Shown: positions 1 through 8,653, numbered from the stretch's first letter. The stretch: 19,609 nt of DNA from Candidatus Atribacteria bacterium (GCA_016934875.1 JAFGSC010000144.1:1-19609); one strand, 5' to 3'. The notes: generated by a model not told the origin, from the letters alone. Numbers and translations are program-made.

Positions 1-1
1 G

Positions 2-580
2 TCAATAGGTATTGATAACTCAGATGATAACAAGCTGAAAATTACTTCAAGGACAAACCATCCAACAGGTGCCTCGCCAAGCTATGGTGATCAAAAAATG
101 ACAATAACTGCAGATGGAAATATTGGAATCGGCACCGATAATCCATTGACAAAATTACAAGTTTCTGATGGAGATATTTTTATTAGCGATATTGATCGGG
201 GAATTATCATGAAATCACCTGATGGTAAATGCTGGAGAGGTACACTTGACAATTCAGGGACCTTAGTATTCTCATCTTTTGATTGTCCGGGCGAAATCAG
301 TTTTAACTCCATTTCTAAAACACCTCAGGAAGTTACTGGTTCAATAAGTATATTTCCAAATCCCATTGACCACACAATAACAATATATTCTGATTCTGAA
401 AATCTAAGCAAGTCCACAGCTATTTTTTATACAACAGATGGTAAAGTAGTCAGAAAAGATGAATTGAACAGTAATTATAACATTCTGAATATGACGAATA
501 TTCCTGCCGGTTCATATATTATAAATGTTATAAACAAAAGAGGTAAAATATTAGGTCATGAGTTAGTGATTAAAAAATAA
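2..580 (+). CDS. 3' end of secreted protein with T9SS type A sorting domain
   Basis: The frame is open from the window edge, so this is the C-terminal ~192 residues of a longer protein; an internal ATG at 98 is not the real start. The first part carries a GNIGIGTDNPLTKLQV motif, the repeat type found in tail-fibre/adhesin-like secreted proteins of Bacteroidota. The last ~80 residues form a type A C-terminal sorting domain: SISIFPNPIDHTITIYS, then a DGKVV turn, IPAGSYIINV and a final ELVIKK. This domain directs passage across the outer membrane through the T9SS, after which it is normally cleaved or used for anchoring. The function of the mature part cannot be told from this fragment. Next gene begins 121 bp downstream under its own promoter. 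Confidence 0.85.
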   Translation, partial: SIGIDNSDDNKLKITSRTNHPTGASPSYGDQKMTITADGNIGIGTDNPLTKLQVSDGDIFISDIDRGIIMKSPDGKCWRGTLDNSGTLVFSSFDCPGEISFNSISKTPQEVTGSISIFPNPIDHTITIYSDSENLSKSTAIFYTTDGKVVRKDELNSNYNILNMTNIPAGSYIINVINKRGKILGHELVIKK

Positions 581-648
581 TTATTTACCAAGTTAATCCA
601 TGAAATTCTTAATTAACTATTTAGAAAAAATCAAATATTGATTTCCGG

Positions 649-678
649 TTTGGTTTCCGTTCACTTTTTATATTTTTG
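649..678 (+). promoter_or_regulatory. Bacteroidota-type promoter for the glycan locus
   Basis: TTTG at 649-652, an 18-nt spacer, and TATTTTTG at 671-678 match the phylum's -33/-7 consensus (TTTG and TAnnTTTG). The expected transcription start near 683 gives a leader of roughly 19 nt before the TTG start at 702. An AAGGGA-like stretch at 694-699 could act as a weak ribosome binding site. Confidence 0.6.
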
Positions 679-701
679 CAATTCAATATATTGAAGGGAA
701 C

Positions 702-2000
702 TTGGAAAAAACCGGGAATCAAAAAATTCTTATCATTACTTACTACTGGCCACCTGCAGGCGGCCCGGGGGTTCAGCGCTGGTTGAAGTTTTGCAATTAT
801 CTGCCCGAATTCAATATTTATCCGATAATTTTAACCGCAGACCCTGACTCAGCTTCATACCAGGTAAAGGACACCAGTCTTATTGAAGAGGCAAAGCATA
901 TTGAAACTTACAGAACCAAAACTTTTGAACCATTTGAGCTATTTAAAGAATTAACGGGTAAAAAAAGTTTACCTGTAGGCGGCCTTGAATCGGACAATAA
1001 AAGCATTTTTAAAAAAACAGTCAATTTCATAAGAGGTAATTTCTTCATACCCGATCCTCGTCGGGGTTGGAACCGGACTGCTCTGAAAAAAGCCGGTGAA
1101 TTAATTAATAAATATAAAATCAAGACCATAATAACCTCAAGCCCACCACACTCATCCCAACTGATAGGACTAAAACTCAAAAAGAAATTCAATATCAGGT
1201 GGATTGCTGACCTACGCGACCCATGGACAGATATTTATTATTACAACCAGTTTTTGCATACCTCGCTTGCCCGCACCATTGACAAAACATATGAAAGAAA
1301 AGTATTGGAAAACTCAGATTATATTATTACTGTCAGCAATTCCGTTAAGAATTACTTTACTGAAAAAACTTCCAAATTGAAAGCTGATAAAATCAGGGTT
1401 ATTCCTAACGGCTATGATGACAGGGACTTTTCCAGAACCTTCCCGGACTTTAGCTCAGATCTTTTTTTTATTACATACACGGGAACAATCACTGCTTTAT
1501 ATGGTATAAATGTGGCCATTGATGCCCTGTCTGAGCTGAAAGATGAATTCCCTGGGTTAAGATTAAGATTTGTTGGCACAGTAGATAACGATATCAAAAA
1601 AATTGTTACTGAAAAAGGTATTGAAGCCATCACAGAATATATTTCTTATGTGCCCCACATGAAATCTGTTGAACTCTTGCATGAAGCAACTTTATTGTTG
1701 TTGTGTATCCCTGACATGAAAAAAAACGAAGGAATCCTGACCGGAAAATTATTTGAATATCTTGCTGCAGAAAAACCTGTGCTATGTATTGGTCCGGTAA
1801 ATGGCGATGCTGCTAAAATAATCAGTGAATGTGAAGCTGGAAAAACATTTGGTTATAAAGATTTAACGGGAGTTGTGAATTTCTTAAAAGAAATTATCAA
1901 TAAACGCCAAATCCGAAACCAAAAGAATCAGAATTATAAAAAATACTCAAGAAAAAAATTAACTGAAGAATTAGTTGAAATCATAAAAAATAGTAATTGA
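702..2000 (+). CDS. GT4-family glycosyltransferase (GT-B fold)
   Basis: A 432-residue cytoplasmic glycosyltransferase that probably adds one sugar to the lipid-linked repeat unit of a surface polysaccharide. The N-terminal half opens with KILIITYYWPPAGGPGVQR, the usual start of this Bacteroidota GT4 subgroup, and contains SSPPHSSQLIG (about residue 147) and WIADLRDPW (about 167). The C-terminal Rossmann half has VIPNGYDDRDF (about 236) and the donor-binding region KLFEYLAAEKPVLCIGP (about 350). The start is TTG at 702, because no ATG lies between the promoter and the conserved N-terminus. It resembles the gene at 5781-7034 across all of these motifs, so the two are paralogues. GC is moderate and higher than in the cassette downstream of 4000. 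Donor and acceptor sugars cannot be inferred. Confidence 0.88.
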   Translation: MEKTGNQKILIITYYWPPAGGPGVQRWLKFCNYLPEFNIYPIILTADPDSASYQVKDTSLIEEAKHIETYRTKTFEPFELFKELTGKKSLPVGGLESDNKSIFKKTVNFIRGNFFIPDPRRGWNRTALKKAGELINKYKIKTIITSSPPHSSQLIGLKLKKKFNIRWIADLRDPWTDIYYYNQFLHTSLARTIDKTYERKVLENSDYIITVSNSVKNYFTEKTSKLKADKIRVIPNGYDDRDFSRTFPDFSSDLFFITYTGTITALYGINVAIDALSELKDEFPGLRLRFVGTVDNDIKKIVTEKGIEAITEYISYVPHMKSVELLHEATLLLLCIPDMKKNEGILTGKLFEYLAAEKPVLCIGPVNGDAAKIISECEAGKTFGYKDLTGVVNFLKEIINKRQIRNQKNQNYKKYSRKKLTEELVEIIKNSN

Positions 2001-2039
2001 CTTAACATTAGTTGAATTGTTCTAATTATTTAAAACCAT

Positions 2040-3983
2040 ATGTGTGGCATTTCCGGGATATATCATTTAGACAATAAACCTGTTCATCCTGAAAAAATTT
2101 GCCGGATGACCAATCTTATTCATCACCGGGGGCCTGATGATGAAGGATACATATTTTTAAATACCAGGTCAGGAAAATATTGTCATTGTTATGGGGATGA
2201 CACCCTATCGGTATTAAAATCGCAATTGCTCCCCCTCAAAAATGAAATAGGAGCCAATCTGGCATTTGGTTTCAGAAGACTTTCAATCCTCGACCTCACC
2301 GAAAAAGGTCATCAGCCAATGTCCAGTAATGATGGGACAATCTGGATTGTTTTTAATGGTGAGGTTTACAACTATATCGAAATTCGCAATGAACTAATTC
2401 AACTCGGATATACTTTTAAAAGCGGCACCGATACCGAGGTCATTATAAATGCATACCTTCACTGGGGAACTGCCTGTTTAAAAAGGTTTAACGGCATGTG
2501 GTCATTCGCATTATGGGACAATACAAAAAAAATACTGTTTTGTGCCCGGGACCGCTTTGGCATTAAACCTTTTAATTACTATTTCGATGGTAAAGTCTTT
2601 TTATTTGGTTCTGAAGTAAAACAAATTATATCGCAGGACATTGACAAAAAGACAGATGAAAGTGTGATTTACAAAAGCTTTGCCATAGGGGCATTTACCA
2701 TAAACTCTGATAATACATATTTTAAAAATGTTAAAATACTTCCCCACTCGCACTTTCTGATAATAAAAAATAACAAACTTGATATTCAAAGATATTACGA
2801 TCTAAACCCTTTAAATTTTGAAAAATCCAGATTAAGTTTTACTGATGCCTGTAAAAGATATCGTGAACTTTTTACCGATGCCGTAAAACTTCGTATGAGA
2901 AGTGATGTAGAAGTGGGAAGTACCTTGAGCGGTGGCCTTGATTCATCAGCAATTGTAACTGTTGCATCAGGATTTACTGAAAGGCAATTCAAGACTTTTT
3001 CATCTTATTACACTTATTCCCCTCAATTTGATGAACGTAAATGGATAAACCTTGTAGTTGAAAAAACAGGGTCAAAAGCACATTACATTTCAGCTTCTCC
3101 TGAACAGGTCTGGAGCGACCTTGAAAAAATCGTATGGCACCATGACTACCCATTGGAAAGTTCAAGTCCCGTGGCACAGTTTTATGTCATGGAATTGTCG
3201 AAGAAAAACAATGTAACTGTTCTGCTCGATGGCCAGGGAAGCGATGAATTAACTTCAGGCTATAACCATGGGTTTTACAGATATTACGCAGACCTTTTAT
3301 CTTCAATGAGTTTTTTACGTTTCTTTAAGGAATTTCCTGATTATTTGAAACATAACCAGAAGGGTAACTTTATCCAAAAAAAATATAAAATACTGGCATC
3401 ATTTCTTTTTAACGAAAAAACACTGTATAACCTGGAACTAAAAACCTCATTCAATCCGCTTAGAAAGCCCCCGGAAAGCATTGAGTTAAATGAGATAAAG
3501 CAATTAAGGACATCCCGCTTATCTAATTTTCTCTACAATCAGATGATGTCCACATCCATACAAACCCTTCTTCATTTCGAAGACCGGAATTCAATGGCGC
3601 ATTCAATTGAAAGCAGGGTACCCTTTCTCGATTACAGGTTAGCTGAACTGGTATTTAGTTTGCCGTCATATTATAAGATTAATGGCAACTATGGCAAATA
3701 CATTCATCGCGAAGCGCTTAAGGCCATTGTACCCCGGGATATTTTAAACAGAAAGGATAAAATCGGGTTTCTTTCCCCAGGCGAAGGTGTATGGTTAAGA
3801 AATGAATACAAGCCACTTGTTGCAGAAATTTTTAATTCTCCTGATTTTAAGAACAGGGATATTTATAACCATAAATTAATAAAAAAAATATATTCACAAT
3901 ATTTAAAAGGTGATTACCGCTATGGTAAAAAGATCTGGCAATTATTAATGTTAGAATTGTGGTTCAGAACTTTTAAAAGTTAA
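2040..3983 (+). CDS. asnB: Asparagine synthase-type glutamine amidotransferase
   Basis: A 647-residue AsnB-family enzyme that uses glutamine-derived ammonia and ATP to amidate a carboxylate. The glutaminase domain has the nucleophile Cys2 directly after the start Met, HHRGPDDEG (28-36), RRLSILDL (79-86), NGEVYNY (106-112) and GTD (129-131). The synthetase domain carries the ATP-pyrophosphatase loop SGGLDSS at 297-303, then LLDGQGSDEL and SIESRVPFLDYRL. It is about 90 residues longer than E. coli AsnB, including an insertion of ~35 residues between GPDDEG and the RRLS motif. That long form is common in polysaccharide loci, where members are thought to amidate uronic acids. Whether this copy makes free asparagine or amidates a sugar is unresolved. 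It lies 39 bp after the GT4 gene and overlaps the convergent next gene by 4 bp. Confidence 0.92.
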   Translation: MCGISGIYHLDNKPVHPEKICRMTNLIHHRGPDDEGYIFLNTRSGKYCHCYGDDTLSVLKSQLLPLKNEIGANLAFGFRRLSILDLTEKGHQPMSSNDGTIWIVFNGEVYNYIEIRNELIQLGYTFKSGTDTEVIINAYLHWGTACLKRFNGMWSFALWDNTKKILFCARDRFGIKPFNYYFDGKVFLFGSEVKQIISQDIDKKTDESVIYKSFAIGAFTINSDNTYFKNVKILPHSHFLIIKNNKLDIQRYYDLNPLNFEKSRLSFTDACKRYRELFTDAVKLRMRSDVEVGSTLSGGLDSSAIVTVASGFTERQFKTFSSYYTYSPQFDERKWINLVVEKTGSKAHYISASPEQVWSDLEKIVWHHDYPLESSSPVAQFYVMELSKKNNVTVLLDGQGSDELTSGYNHGFYRYYADLLSSMSFLRFFKEFPDYLKHNQKGNFIQKKYKILASFLFNEKTLYNLELKTSFNPLRKPPESIELNEIKQLRTSRLSNFLYNQMMSTSIQTLLHFEDRNSMAHSIESRVPFLDYRLAELVFSLPSYYKINGNYGKYIHREALKAIVPRDILNRKDKIGFLSPGEGVWLRNEYKPLVAEIFNSPDFKNRDIYNHKLIKKIYSQYLKGDYRYGKKIWQLLMLELWFRTFKS

Positions 3984-4999
3984 AATGAATCAAACAACTT
4001 ATTTAAAGATGCTTCCCGTTTATCCAAAGTAAACTTTCTGATTATATAATCTCTTGCCCTTTTGCCCAATTGATCATTTTTTGAATCAAATGCTTCATGA
4101 ATAAGTTTTATACATTCTTCGATATTCCATTCATTGATTAGGAATCCGACATTACCAATAGCCATAGGAATGCCCCCAGCTTTTGTTCCAACTGGTATAC
4201 ATCCACATAACATTGCCTCACAAACAGCATTCGGTAATCCTTCATCAATAGATAATTGTGTATAAACTCTTGCCTGATGATAAAACGAAACGAGTTTGCT
4301 ATGTTCAACAGGCTCATATATTTCTAAATTATCAGAAACTGGTTCTAAATAGATTTTCATGTTGGTCGACACACCAACCATAATGAATCTGTAATCCGGC
4401 ATAAGTCTTGCAAGTTCAGCAAATCGGTTAAGTCCTTTTATCCTAAGTGTTTTATAATCAGACACCAATCCTACAGTTAGAATGCATTTCCCAGGATGTT
4501 CTTTCCGAAATGTAAACCTTTCCACATCATATCCTGTTGGTATGATATAAAGATTTACTCTCTCTCCAAATCGTTTCTTTAGGTTGTTTATAATTGAATC
4601 GGTAACACATAAACACCCAACTGCATGCTTCAGTGCATAACCTGCACAAAATGATCTGAAAAAATTACTATACACTCCATATTTCAACTCAGGTATGTAT
4701 ATTGCATCATAACCTCCCACCGAAATGAAAAATGGCTTTTTAAATATTACTGAGAAAAAGGCAGGTAGAATAGAATGATAGTCTGCAAACCAACAATATA
4801 TAATTCTGACACGAAAAATATTTCTGAAAAAAAAGAGCAAAAAGCGAATTAAATAATAGATCGTTCTAAAAATATTTTTACTAATTTTCAGCCTATATAA
4901 AACTACTTTATGCTTTTTGCTTAAAATTTGATAATCATAACGCACAAATGAAGAAAAATCTTGGTATATCAGTAAAATACATTTTTTACTTTGCCTCAT
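3980..4999 (-). CDS. GT4-family glycosyltransferase, reverse strand
   Basis: A 339-residue GT-B glycosyltransferase, the only reverse-strand gene in the glycan locus. The N-terminal half has a strongly basic, hydrophobic stretch (about residues 45-68, rich in Phe, Ile, Arg) that suggests membrane association, followed by FFISVGGYDA and IIPTGYDVERF. The C-terminal half has ILTVGLVSDYKTLRIKGLNR and the GT4 signature DEGLPNAVCEAMLCG, with the E-x7-E pair, followed by IPVGTKAGGIP. It probably transfers a sugar from a nucleotide donor to the growing repeat unit. Its 3' end overlaps asnB by 4 bp tail-to-tail, and its start is 26 bp from the divergent methyltransferase gene. Upstream on its strand only a weak TACATTTA box is visible. 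GC is about 33% in sampled stretches, lower than in asnB. Confidence 0.88.
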   Translation of the reverse strand: MRQSKKCILLIYQDFSSFVRYDYQILSKKHKVVLYRLKISKNIFRTIYYLIRFLLFFFRNIFRVRIIYCWFADYHSILPAFFSVIFKKPFFISVGGYDAIYIPELKYGVYSNFFRSFCAGYALKHAVGCLCVTDSIINNLKKRFGERVNLYIIPTGYDVERFTFRKEHPGKCILTVGLVSDYKTLRIKGLNRFAELARLMPDYRFIMVGVSTNMKIYLEPVSDNLEIYEPVEHSKLVSFYHQARVYTQLSIDEGLPNAVCEAMLCGCIPVGTKAGGIPMAIGNVGFLINEWNIEECIKLIHEAFDSKNDQLGKRARDYIIRKFTLDKREASLNKLFDSF

Positions 5000-5020
5000 T
5001 CTTTATTATAAGTATTTTTG
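4990..5020 (+). promoter_or_regulatory. Promoter giving a probable leaderless transcript
   Basis: TTTG at 4990-4993, a 19-nt spacer and TATTTTTG at 5013-5020 match the Bacteroidota -33/-7 consensus. The -7 box ends only 5 nt before the ATG at 5026, so transcription should begin at or within a few nt of the start codon. The -33 box lies inside the first codons of the divergent glycosyltransferase. It probably drives the 5026-11030 run. Confidence 0.6.
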
Positions 5021-5025
5021 CGTAA

Positions 5026-5781
5026 ATGTACAATAAAAAATTATTTCAACTTGAAGGCATTTGGGAAACATATGTCCCGGATGAAATTTTAACCCAAAAA
5101 ACCGAATTTATTCTTGATTATATTCCTAAAGATGTAAAATCAATTTTAGATGTAGGATGCGGTAACGGGAAGATCACAAACAGTCTGGATAAAAAGTTCG
5201 AGGTTATAGCTATTGACAATTCAGCCGAAGCTTTGAATTATGTTAAAACAAAAAAGATTCTTTGCTCAGCAGATATTATACCCTTAGATGATAGTATTTT
5301 TGATCTGGTTTTTTCAAGTGAGTTACTCGAGCATTTACCAGAAGAGAGCATTACTAAAGCCATTTTAGAAATGAAAAGGCTTACTCAAAAATACATTCTT
5401 ATAACAGTACCTTATGATGAGTTCCTGAATTTTCATAGTATTTTGTGCCCTATTTGTAACAAAATTTTTCACGCATTTGGCCACCTTCATAGTTTTAATG
5501 TGGATAGCCTAAAAAAACTTCTTGAAGATGAATATTTTAAAGTTATTAGATATGGTACTCATGGACCCTATGTAAAAAAGTATTTCCCCTGGCTTTTAAA
5601 CATTCGGCAAAAATACGGTCTGCAGTATTATCCACCTGGTAAATATACAATATGTCCTCATTGTGGAAATCAAACCTTTAGTAAACCTAAGCGAAATCTT
5701 TTAACCAAAACCTGTAACCTTATAAATAAGATTTTTTCATTCAGACAACCTTTATGGTTATTTATGTTATTGAGTAAATAA
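5026..5781 (+). CDS. SAM-dependent methyltransferase with paired CPxC motifs
   Basis: A 251-residue class I methyltransferase. Motif I is LDVGCGNGK (41-49), the acidic residue ending strand 2 is in VIAIDNS (60-66), the region SADIIPLDDSIFDLVFSS (81-98) covers motifs II-III, and the post-motif ELLEHLP follows. After the catalytic core come CPIC (141-144) and CPHC (210-213), separated by 65 residues that include several His; they look like the two halves of a zinc ribbon or metal clip. It probably methylates a sugar or the non-reducing end of the glycan. It starts the AT-rich run and its TAA shares one base with the next ATG (TAATG), suggesting translational coupling. Confidence 0.85.
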   Translation: MYNKKLFQLEGIWETYVPDEILTQKTEFILDYIPKDVKSILDVGCGNGKITNSLDKKFEVIAIDNSAEALNYVKTKKILCSADIIPLDDSIFDLVFSSELLEHLPEESITKAILEMKRLTQKYILITVPYDEFLNFHSILCPICNKIFHAFGHLHSFNVDSLKKLLEDEYFKVIRYGTHGPYVKKYFPWLLNIRQKYGLQYYPPGKYTICPHCGNQTFSKPKRNLLTKTCNLINKIFSFRQPLWLFMLLSK

Positions 5782-7034
5782 TGAAAAATGTATTAATCAT
5801 CACCTATTATTTTCCTCCTGCTAACAGCGCAGGTGTTTTTCGTACTCTTAAGTTTGCAAAATATTTAGGAAAATTTAACTATCGTGTTTCAATTTGTACA
5901 CCTAATCCATTCTTTATGCGTATTCCCAAAGACTTCAAATTGTTAAATGAAATACCACAAGATATTAAAATATACAGAACATTTATTTTGGATTTAAACT
6001 GGATCTTTAAGCTCTTTTACGCGCTGCGAATTAATTTCCTAATTCATTTGATTAATAATTATTTATTATTTCCTGATTATCAAAGGCAGTGGTTGATGTT
6101 CTCGAAAAAGAAGATAAAACAAATTCTAAAAAATGAAAAGATTGATCTGGTATTTATATCATCACCTCCACATTCACTTCATTTACTCTCAGAATGGATT
6201 AAAAGGAAGTGGTTTCTTCCTGTTGTAGCAGATTTTAGGGATCCTTTCAGTTTTAATTTTCAAAAACGCTCACCTAAATTATTTAAAAAAATTATGAGCC
6301 TTGAAGAAAAAATACTTCGCGTTTCTGATCATATTATTGCCAATACATCCCTAAATAAAGAAAATATTATTAAAAACTTTAATATAAGCGAGAATAAGAT
6401 AAGTATTATACCTAATGGGTTTGATCCCGAAGATTTTACCATAAATAATGATTCAGATAAAAGGACTAAATATCAGAAAATTGTTATCACCCATACTGGT
6501 TACTTTTATGATAATTACAATGCAGGGTATTTACTAAATATCATTTCTACCTGTAATTCTCAATTAAAAGAAAGAATTGTTCTCCGTTTTGTAGGCAGAT
6601 TAACACCTACTGATATGACTATTATTAAAGAAAAGAATCTTGATGAAATAGTCGAGTATATCCCCTTTTGCCCTCATTATGAAGCAGTGAATTATATGCT
6701 ATCGAGCAACTACCTTTTACTAATTCTTCCCGAAAAACAATCTGATTTTTGGATTCCAAGCAAGACTTATGAATATCTGGCTGCAGCCAAACCCATAATT
6801 GCAATAATCCCGGAAAATGGAGTATGTGCTGAATTAATTAAAAACACTGCATCGGGCACTATTTTAGATCCTTCGGATAGTCAGAAAATTTTGAATATTT
6901 TTCTTAATATTGCCAATGGTGAGGTATTGCCATATTTCCCGAATTACAAAGAAATTGAAAAATACAACCGCTTGCATCAAACACAAATACTTGCTGAAAC
7001 TTTTAATAATTTAATTGGAAATAATGTTATCTAA
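5781..7034 (+). CDS. GT4-family glycosyltransferase, paralogue of the 702 gene
   Basis: A 417-residue GT-B glycosyltransferase. It starts with NVLIITYYFPPANSAGVFR and has FISSPPHSLHLLSEW (about residue 127), VVADFRDPF (about 148), IIPNGFDPEDF (about 210) and a C-terminal SKTYEYLAAAKPIIAIIPENG (about 330). The same motifs in the same order occur in the gene at 702-2000, although the DNA here is far more AT-rich. It is likely to add another sugar of the repeat unit. The start shares one base with the upstream stop codon, and its 3' end overlaps the next gene by 11 bp, so it is part of one coupled operon. Confidence 0.87.
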   Translation: MKNVLIITYYFPPANSAGVFRTLKFAKYLGKFNYRVSICTPNPFFMRIPKDFKLLNEIPQDIKIYRTFILDLNWIFKLFYALRINFLIHLINNYLLFPDYQRQWLMFSKKKIKQILKNEKIDLVFISSPPHSLHLLSEWIKRKWFLPVVADFRDPFSFNFQKRSPKLFKKIMSLEEKILRVSDHIIANTSLNKENIIKNFNISENKISIIPNGFDPEDFTINNDSDKRTKYQKIVITHTGYFYDNYNAGYLLNIISTCNSQLKERIVLRFVGRLTPTDMTIIKEKNLDEIVEYIPFCPHYEAVNYMLSSNYLLLILPEKQSDFWIPSKTYEYLAAAKPIIAIIPENGVCAELIKNTASGTILDPSDSQKILNIFLNIANGEVLPYFPNYKEIEKYNRLHQTQILAETFNNLIGNNVI

Positions 7035-7812
7035 CTTACGTAAAAAATTACTCGAATATCCATTTTACCGTCGAATATTAGTTAGAATAATTTCATGGAT
7101 GAAGTTTTTTCCTTTATATATCAAATCTTTAATAAAGTTTGTATCTGATGCGTTCAAATATAAAAAATATCAGAAGAATAACCTTCCACTTAAAATAAGA
7201 AATCTTCACGTATGTCTTTATGACTTTCTTGATCAAGCAGGGAAAGCTAAAGGTCATTATTTTCACCAGGATATATTGGTGGCCCGAAAAATCTATGAAA
7301 GAAATCCAGAAAACCATTATGATATCGGTTCACGAATTGATGGTTTTATTGGTCATTTGCTGGTGTTTAGAAAAGTCATTGTTGTAGATATTCGTAGGTT
7401 AGAGTCAGAAGTAAATAATCTTTCCTTTATACAAGATGATGCAACTACTTTAATACAAATACCTGATCATTCTATTGATTCTGTTTCTGCCTTGCACTCG
7501 GTTGAACATTTTGGTTTAGGCAGATATGGAGACAAAATTGATCCATCTGCAGATATCCAGGCTATGCAAACACTAACCAGAATCTTGAAGCCTGGTGGGA
7601 GACTTTATTTCTCTGTCCCAATAGGAAGGTCAAGAATGGAATTTAATGCACATCGCATTTATGATCCTGTTTTTATACCTGAAGTTTTTAATAAATTAAC
7701 ATTGATTTCTTTCAGTTACGTTAATGATAACGGAGATCTGATAGAAAACTGTAATCCCTCTGAAGTAAAAAATATAAATTATGGTTGCGGAATTTATGAA
7801 TTTACCAGATAA
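7024..7812 (+). CDS. DUF268-like methyltransferase-fold protein
   Basis: A 262-residue protein resembling the DUF268 family, which has a class I methyltransferase fold. A basic amphipathic N-terminus is followed by YDIGSRIDGFIGHLL, which replaces the usual glycine-rich SAM loop, then VIVVDIRRL (strand 2), FIQDDATTLIQIPDHSID (motif II-III region), SALHSVEHFGLGRYGD and ILKPGGRLYFSVPIG (strand 5 region). These are the characteristic conserved blocks of DUF268. Enzymatic activity is inferred only; a role in methylating or otherwise modifying the glycan fits its position between two other methyltransferases. I chose ATG 7024 over an in-frame TTG at 7015. It overlaps the upstream gene by 11 bp and the downstream gene by up to 32 bp. 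Confidence 0.8.
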   Translation: MLSNLRKKLLEYPFYRRILVRIISWMKFFPLYIKSLIKFVSDAFKYKKYQKNNLPLKIRNLHVCLYDFLDQAGKAKGHYFHQDILVARKIYERNPENHYDIGSRIDGFIGHLLVFRKVIVVDIRRLESEVNNLSFIQDDATTLIQIPDHSIDSVSALHSVEHFGLGRYGDKIDPSADIQAMQTLTRILKPGGRLYFSVPIGRSRMEFNAHRIYDPVFIPEVFNKLTLISFSYVNDNGDLIENCNPSEVKNINYGCGIYEFTR

Positions 7813-8527
7813 AAAAAAAATCTTTGAAAAGATAATTACCAGGATTAGAAGATTGATTAAAACAAAGATCTTCAGATCAAAAAAAAGCTTCTCACAATCG
7901 GGTGAAGATATTATTATTCAATATGTTTTAAATTCAATGAACATTCTTAATCCAAATTATCTTGATATTGGAGCCAATCATCCCGTACTATTCAATAATA
8001 CCTACCTGTTTTACAAAAATAATTGCAGAGGGATTTGTGTTGAACCTAACCCAGTCCTCGCCAAAATTATTAAAAAGAAACGCAGCAAAGATATTGTGAT
8101 AAATAAAGGAATAAGTGCCGGTTTTGCAGGCGCAATGAAGTTTTATGTCTTTTCTTCTCATACTTTAAGTACTTTTTCAAAGGAAGATGTTAATAATTAT
8201 ATTTCGAATGGTGAAAAACTCTTAAAAACTATTGATGTTGAAGTCATACCTCTTAATGAATTAATCAATAAGCTATTTAAGGGTATTACTCCTGATATTA
8301 TCTCTATAGATGTTGAAGGATGGGATTTTGATATCCTTAAAACACTTGATTTTGAAAAATATCGACCTGCAATAATATGTGCCGAAACCCTTACCTATTC
8401 ACCAATAAAAAAAGAACAAAAGAAAAATCAAGAATTAATCAAATTTCTCCTGCACAAAAACTACTTTCTTTATGCTGATACTTATATAAACAGCATATTT
8501 GTTGACAAATACCTATATTTCAAATAA
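7781..8527 (+). CDS. FkbM-family methyltransferase
   Basis: A 248-residue FkbM-type O-methyltransferase. Blocks seen are SQSGEDIIIQYVLN (about residue 39), the SAM loop YLDIGANHPVLFNNTY (about 61), GICVEPNP (about 84), then IDVEGWDFDILKTLDF (about 175), followed by IICAET; this is the order expected of the family. FkbM proteins in polysaccharide loci are thought to O-methylate sugar residues; the substrate here is unknown. The ATG at 7781 has an A-rich upstream region typical of the phylum; ATG 7796 is an in-frame alternative. It overlaps the DUF268-like gene by 17-32 bp, consistent with coupled translation. Confidence 0.88.
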   Translation: MVAEFMNLPDKKKIFEKIITRIRRLIKTKIFRSKKSFSQSGEDIIIQYVLNSMNILNPNYLDIGANHPVLFNNTYLFYKNNCRGICVEPNPVLAKIIKKKRSKDIVINKGISAGFAGAMKFYVFSSHTLSTFSKEDVNNYISNGEKLLKTIDVEVIPLNELINKLFKGITPDIISIDVEGWDFDILKTLDFEKYRPAIICAETLTYSPIKKEQKKNQELIKFLLHKNYFLYADTYINSIFVDKYLYFK

Positions 8528-8533
8528 TCCATT

Positions 8534-8653
8534 ATGTCCAACAAACGATTCCAGACCAAACAGCAACCGCAACCTAGTCAGATAGGATTTCTTTTATTTT
8601 CAAACAGGATTATTGCTCGTTTTAAAAATGGGTATCACTCAATTAATAATTAA
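8534..8653 (+). CDS. Possible 39-aa small ORF between fkbM and GT11
   Basis: ATG at 8534 opens a 39-codon frame ending in TAA at 8651-8653. The peptide starts MSNKRFQTKQQPQPSQ, is rich in Gln and basic residues in its first half and has a mixed hydrophobic/basic second half. It fills nearly all of the 136-bp gap, the largest gap in an operon where the other genes overlap or nearly touch, and its first 50 bases are richer in C than the surroundings. No family recognised. It may be a genuine small protein or a remnant of a deleted gene. Confidence 0.25.
   Translation: MSNKRFQTKQQPQPSQIGFLLFSNRIIARFKNGYHSINN

Noticed and set aside
98..580. A complete 160-aa gene starting at ATG 98
   Set aside because: The frame is open to the window edge and the upstream residues continue the same repeat style, so ATG 98 is internal.
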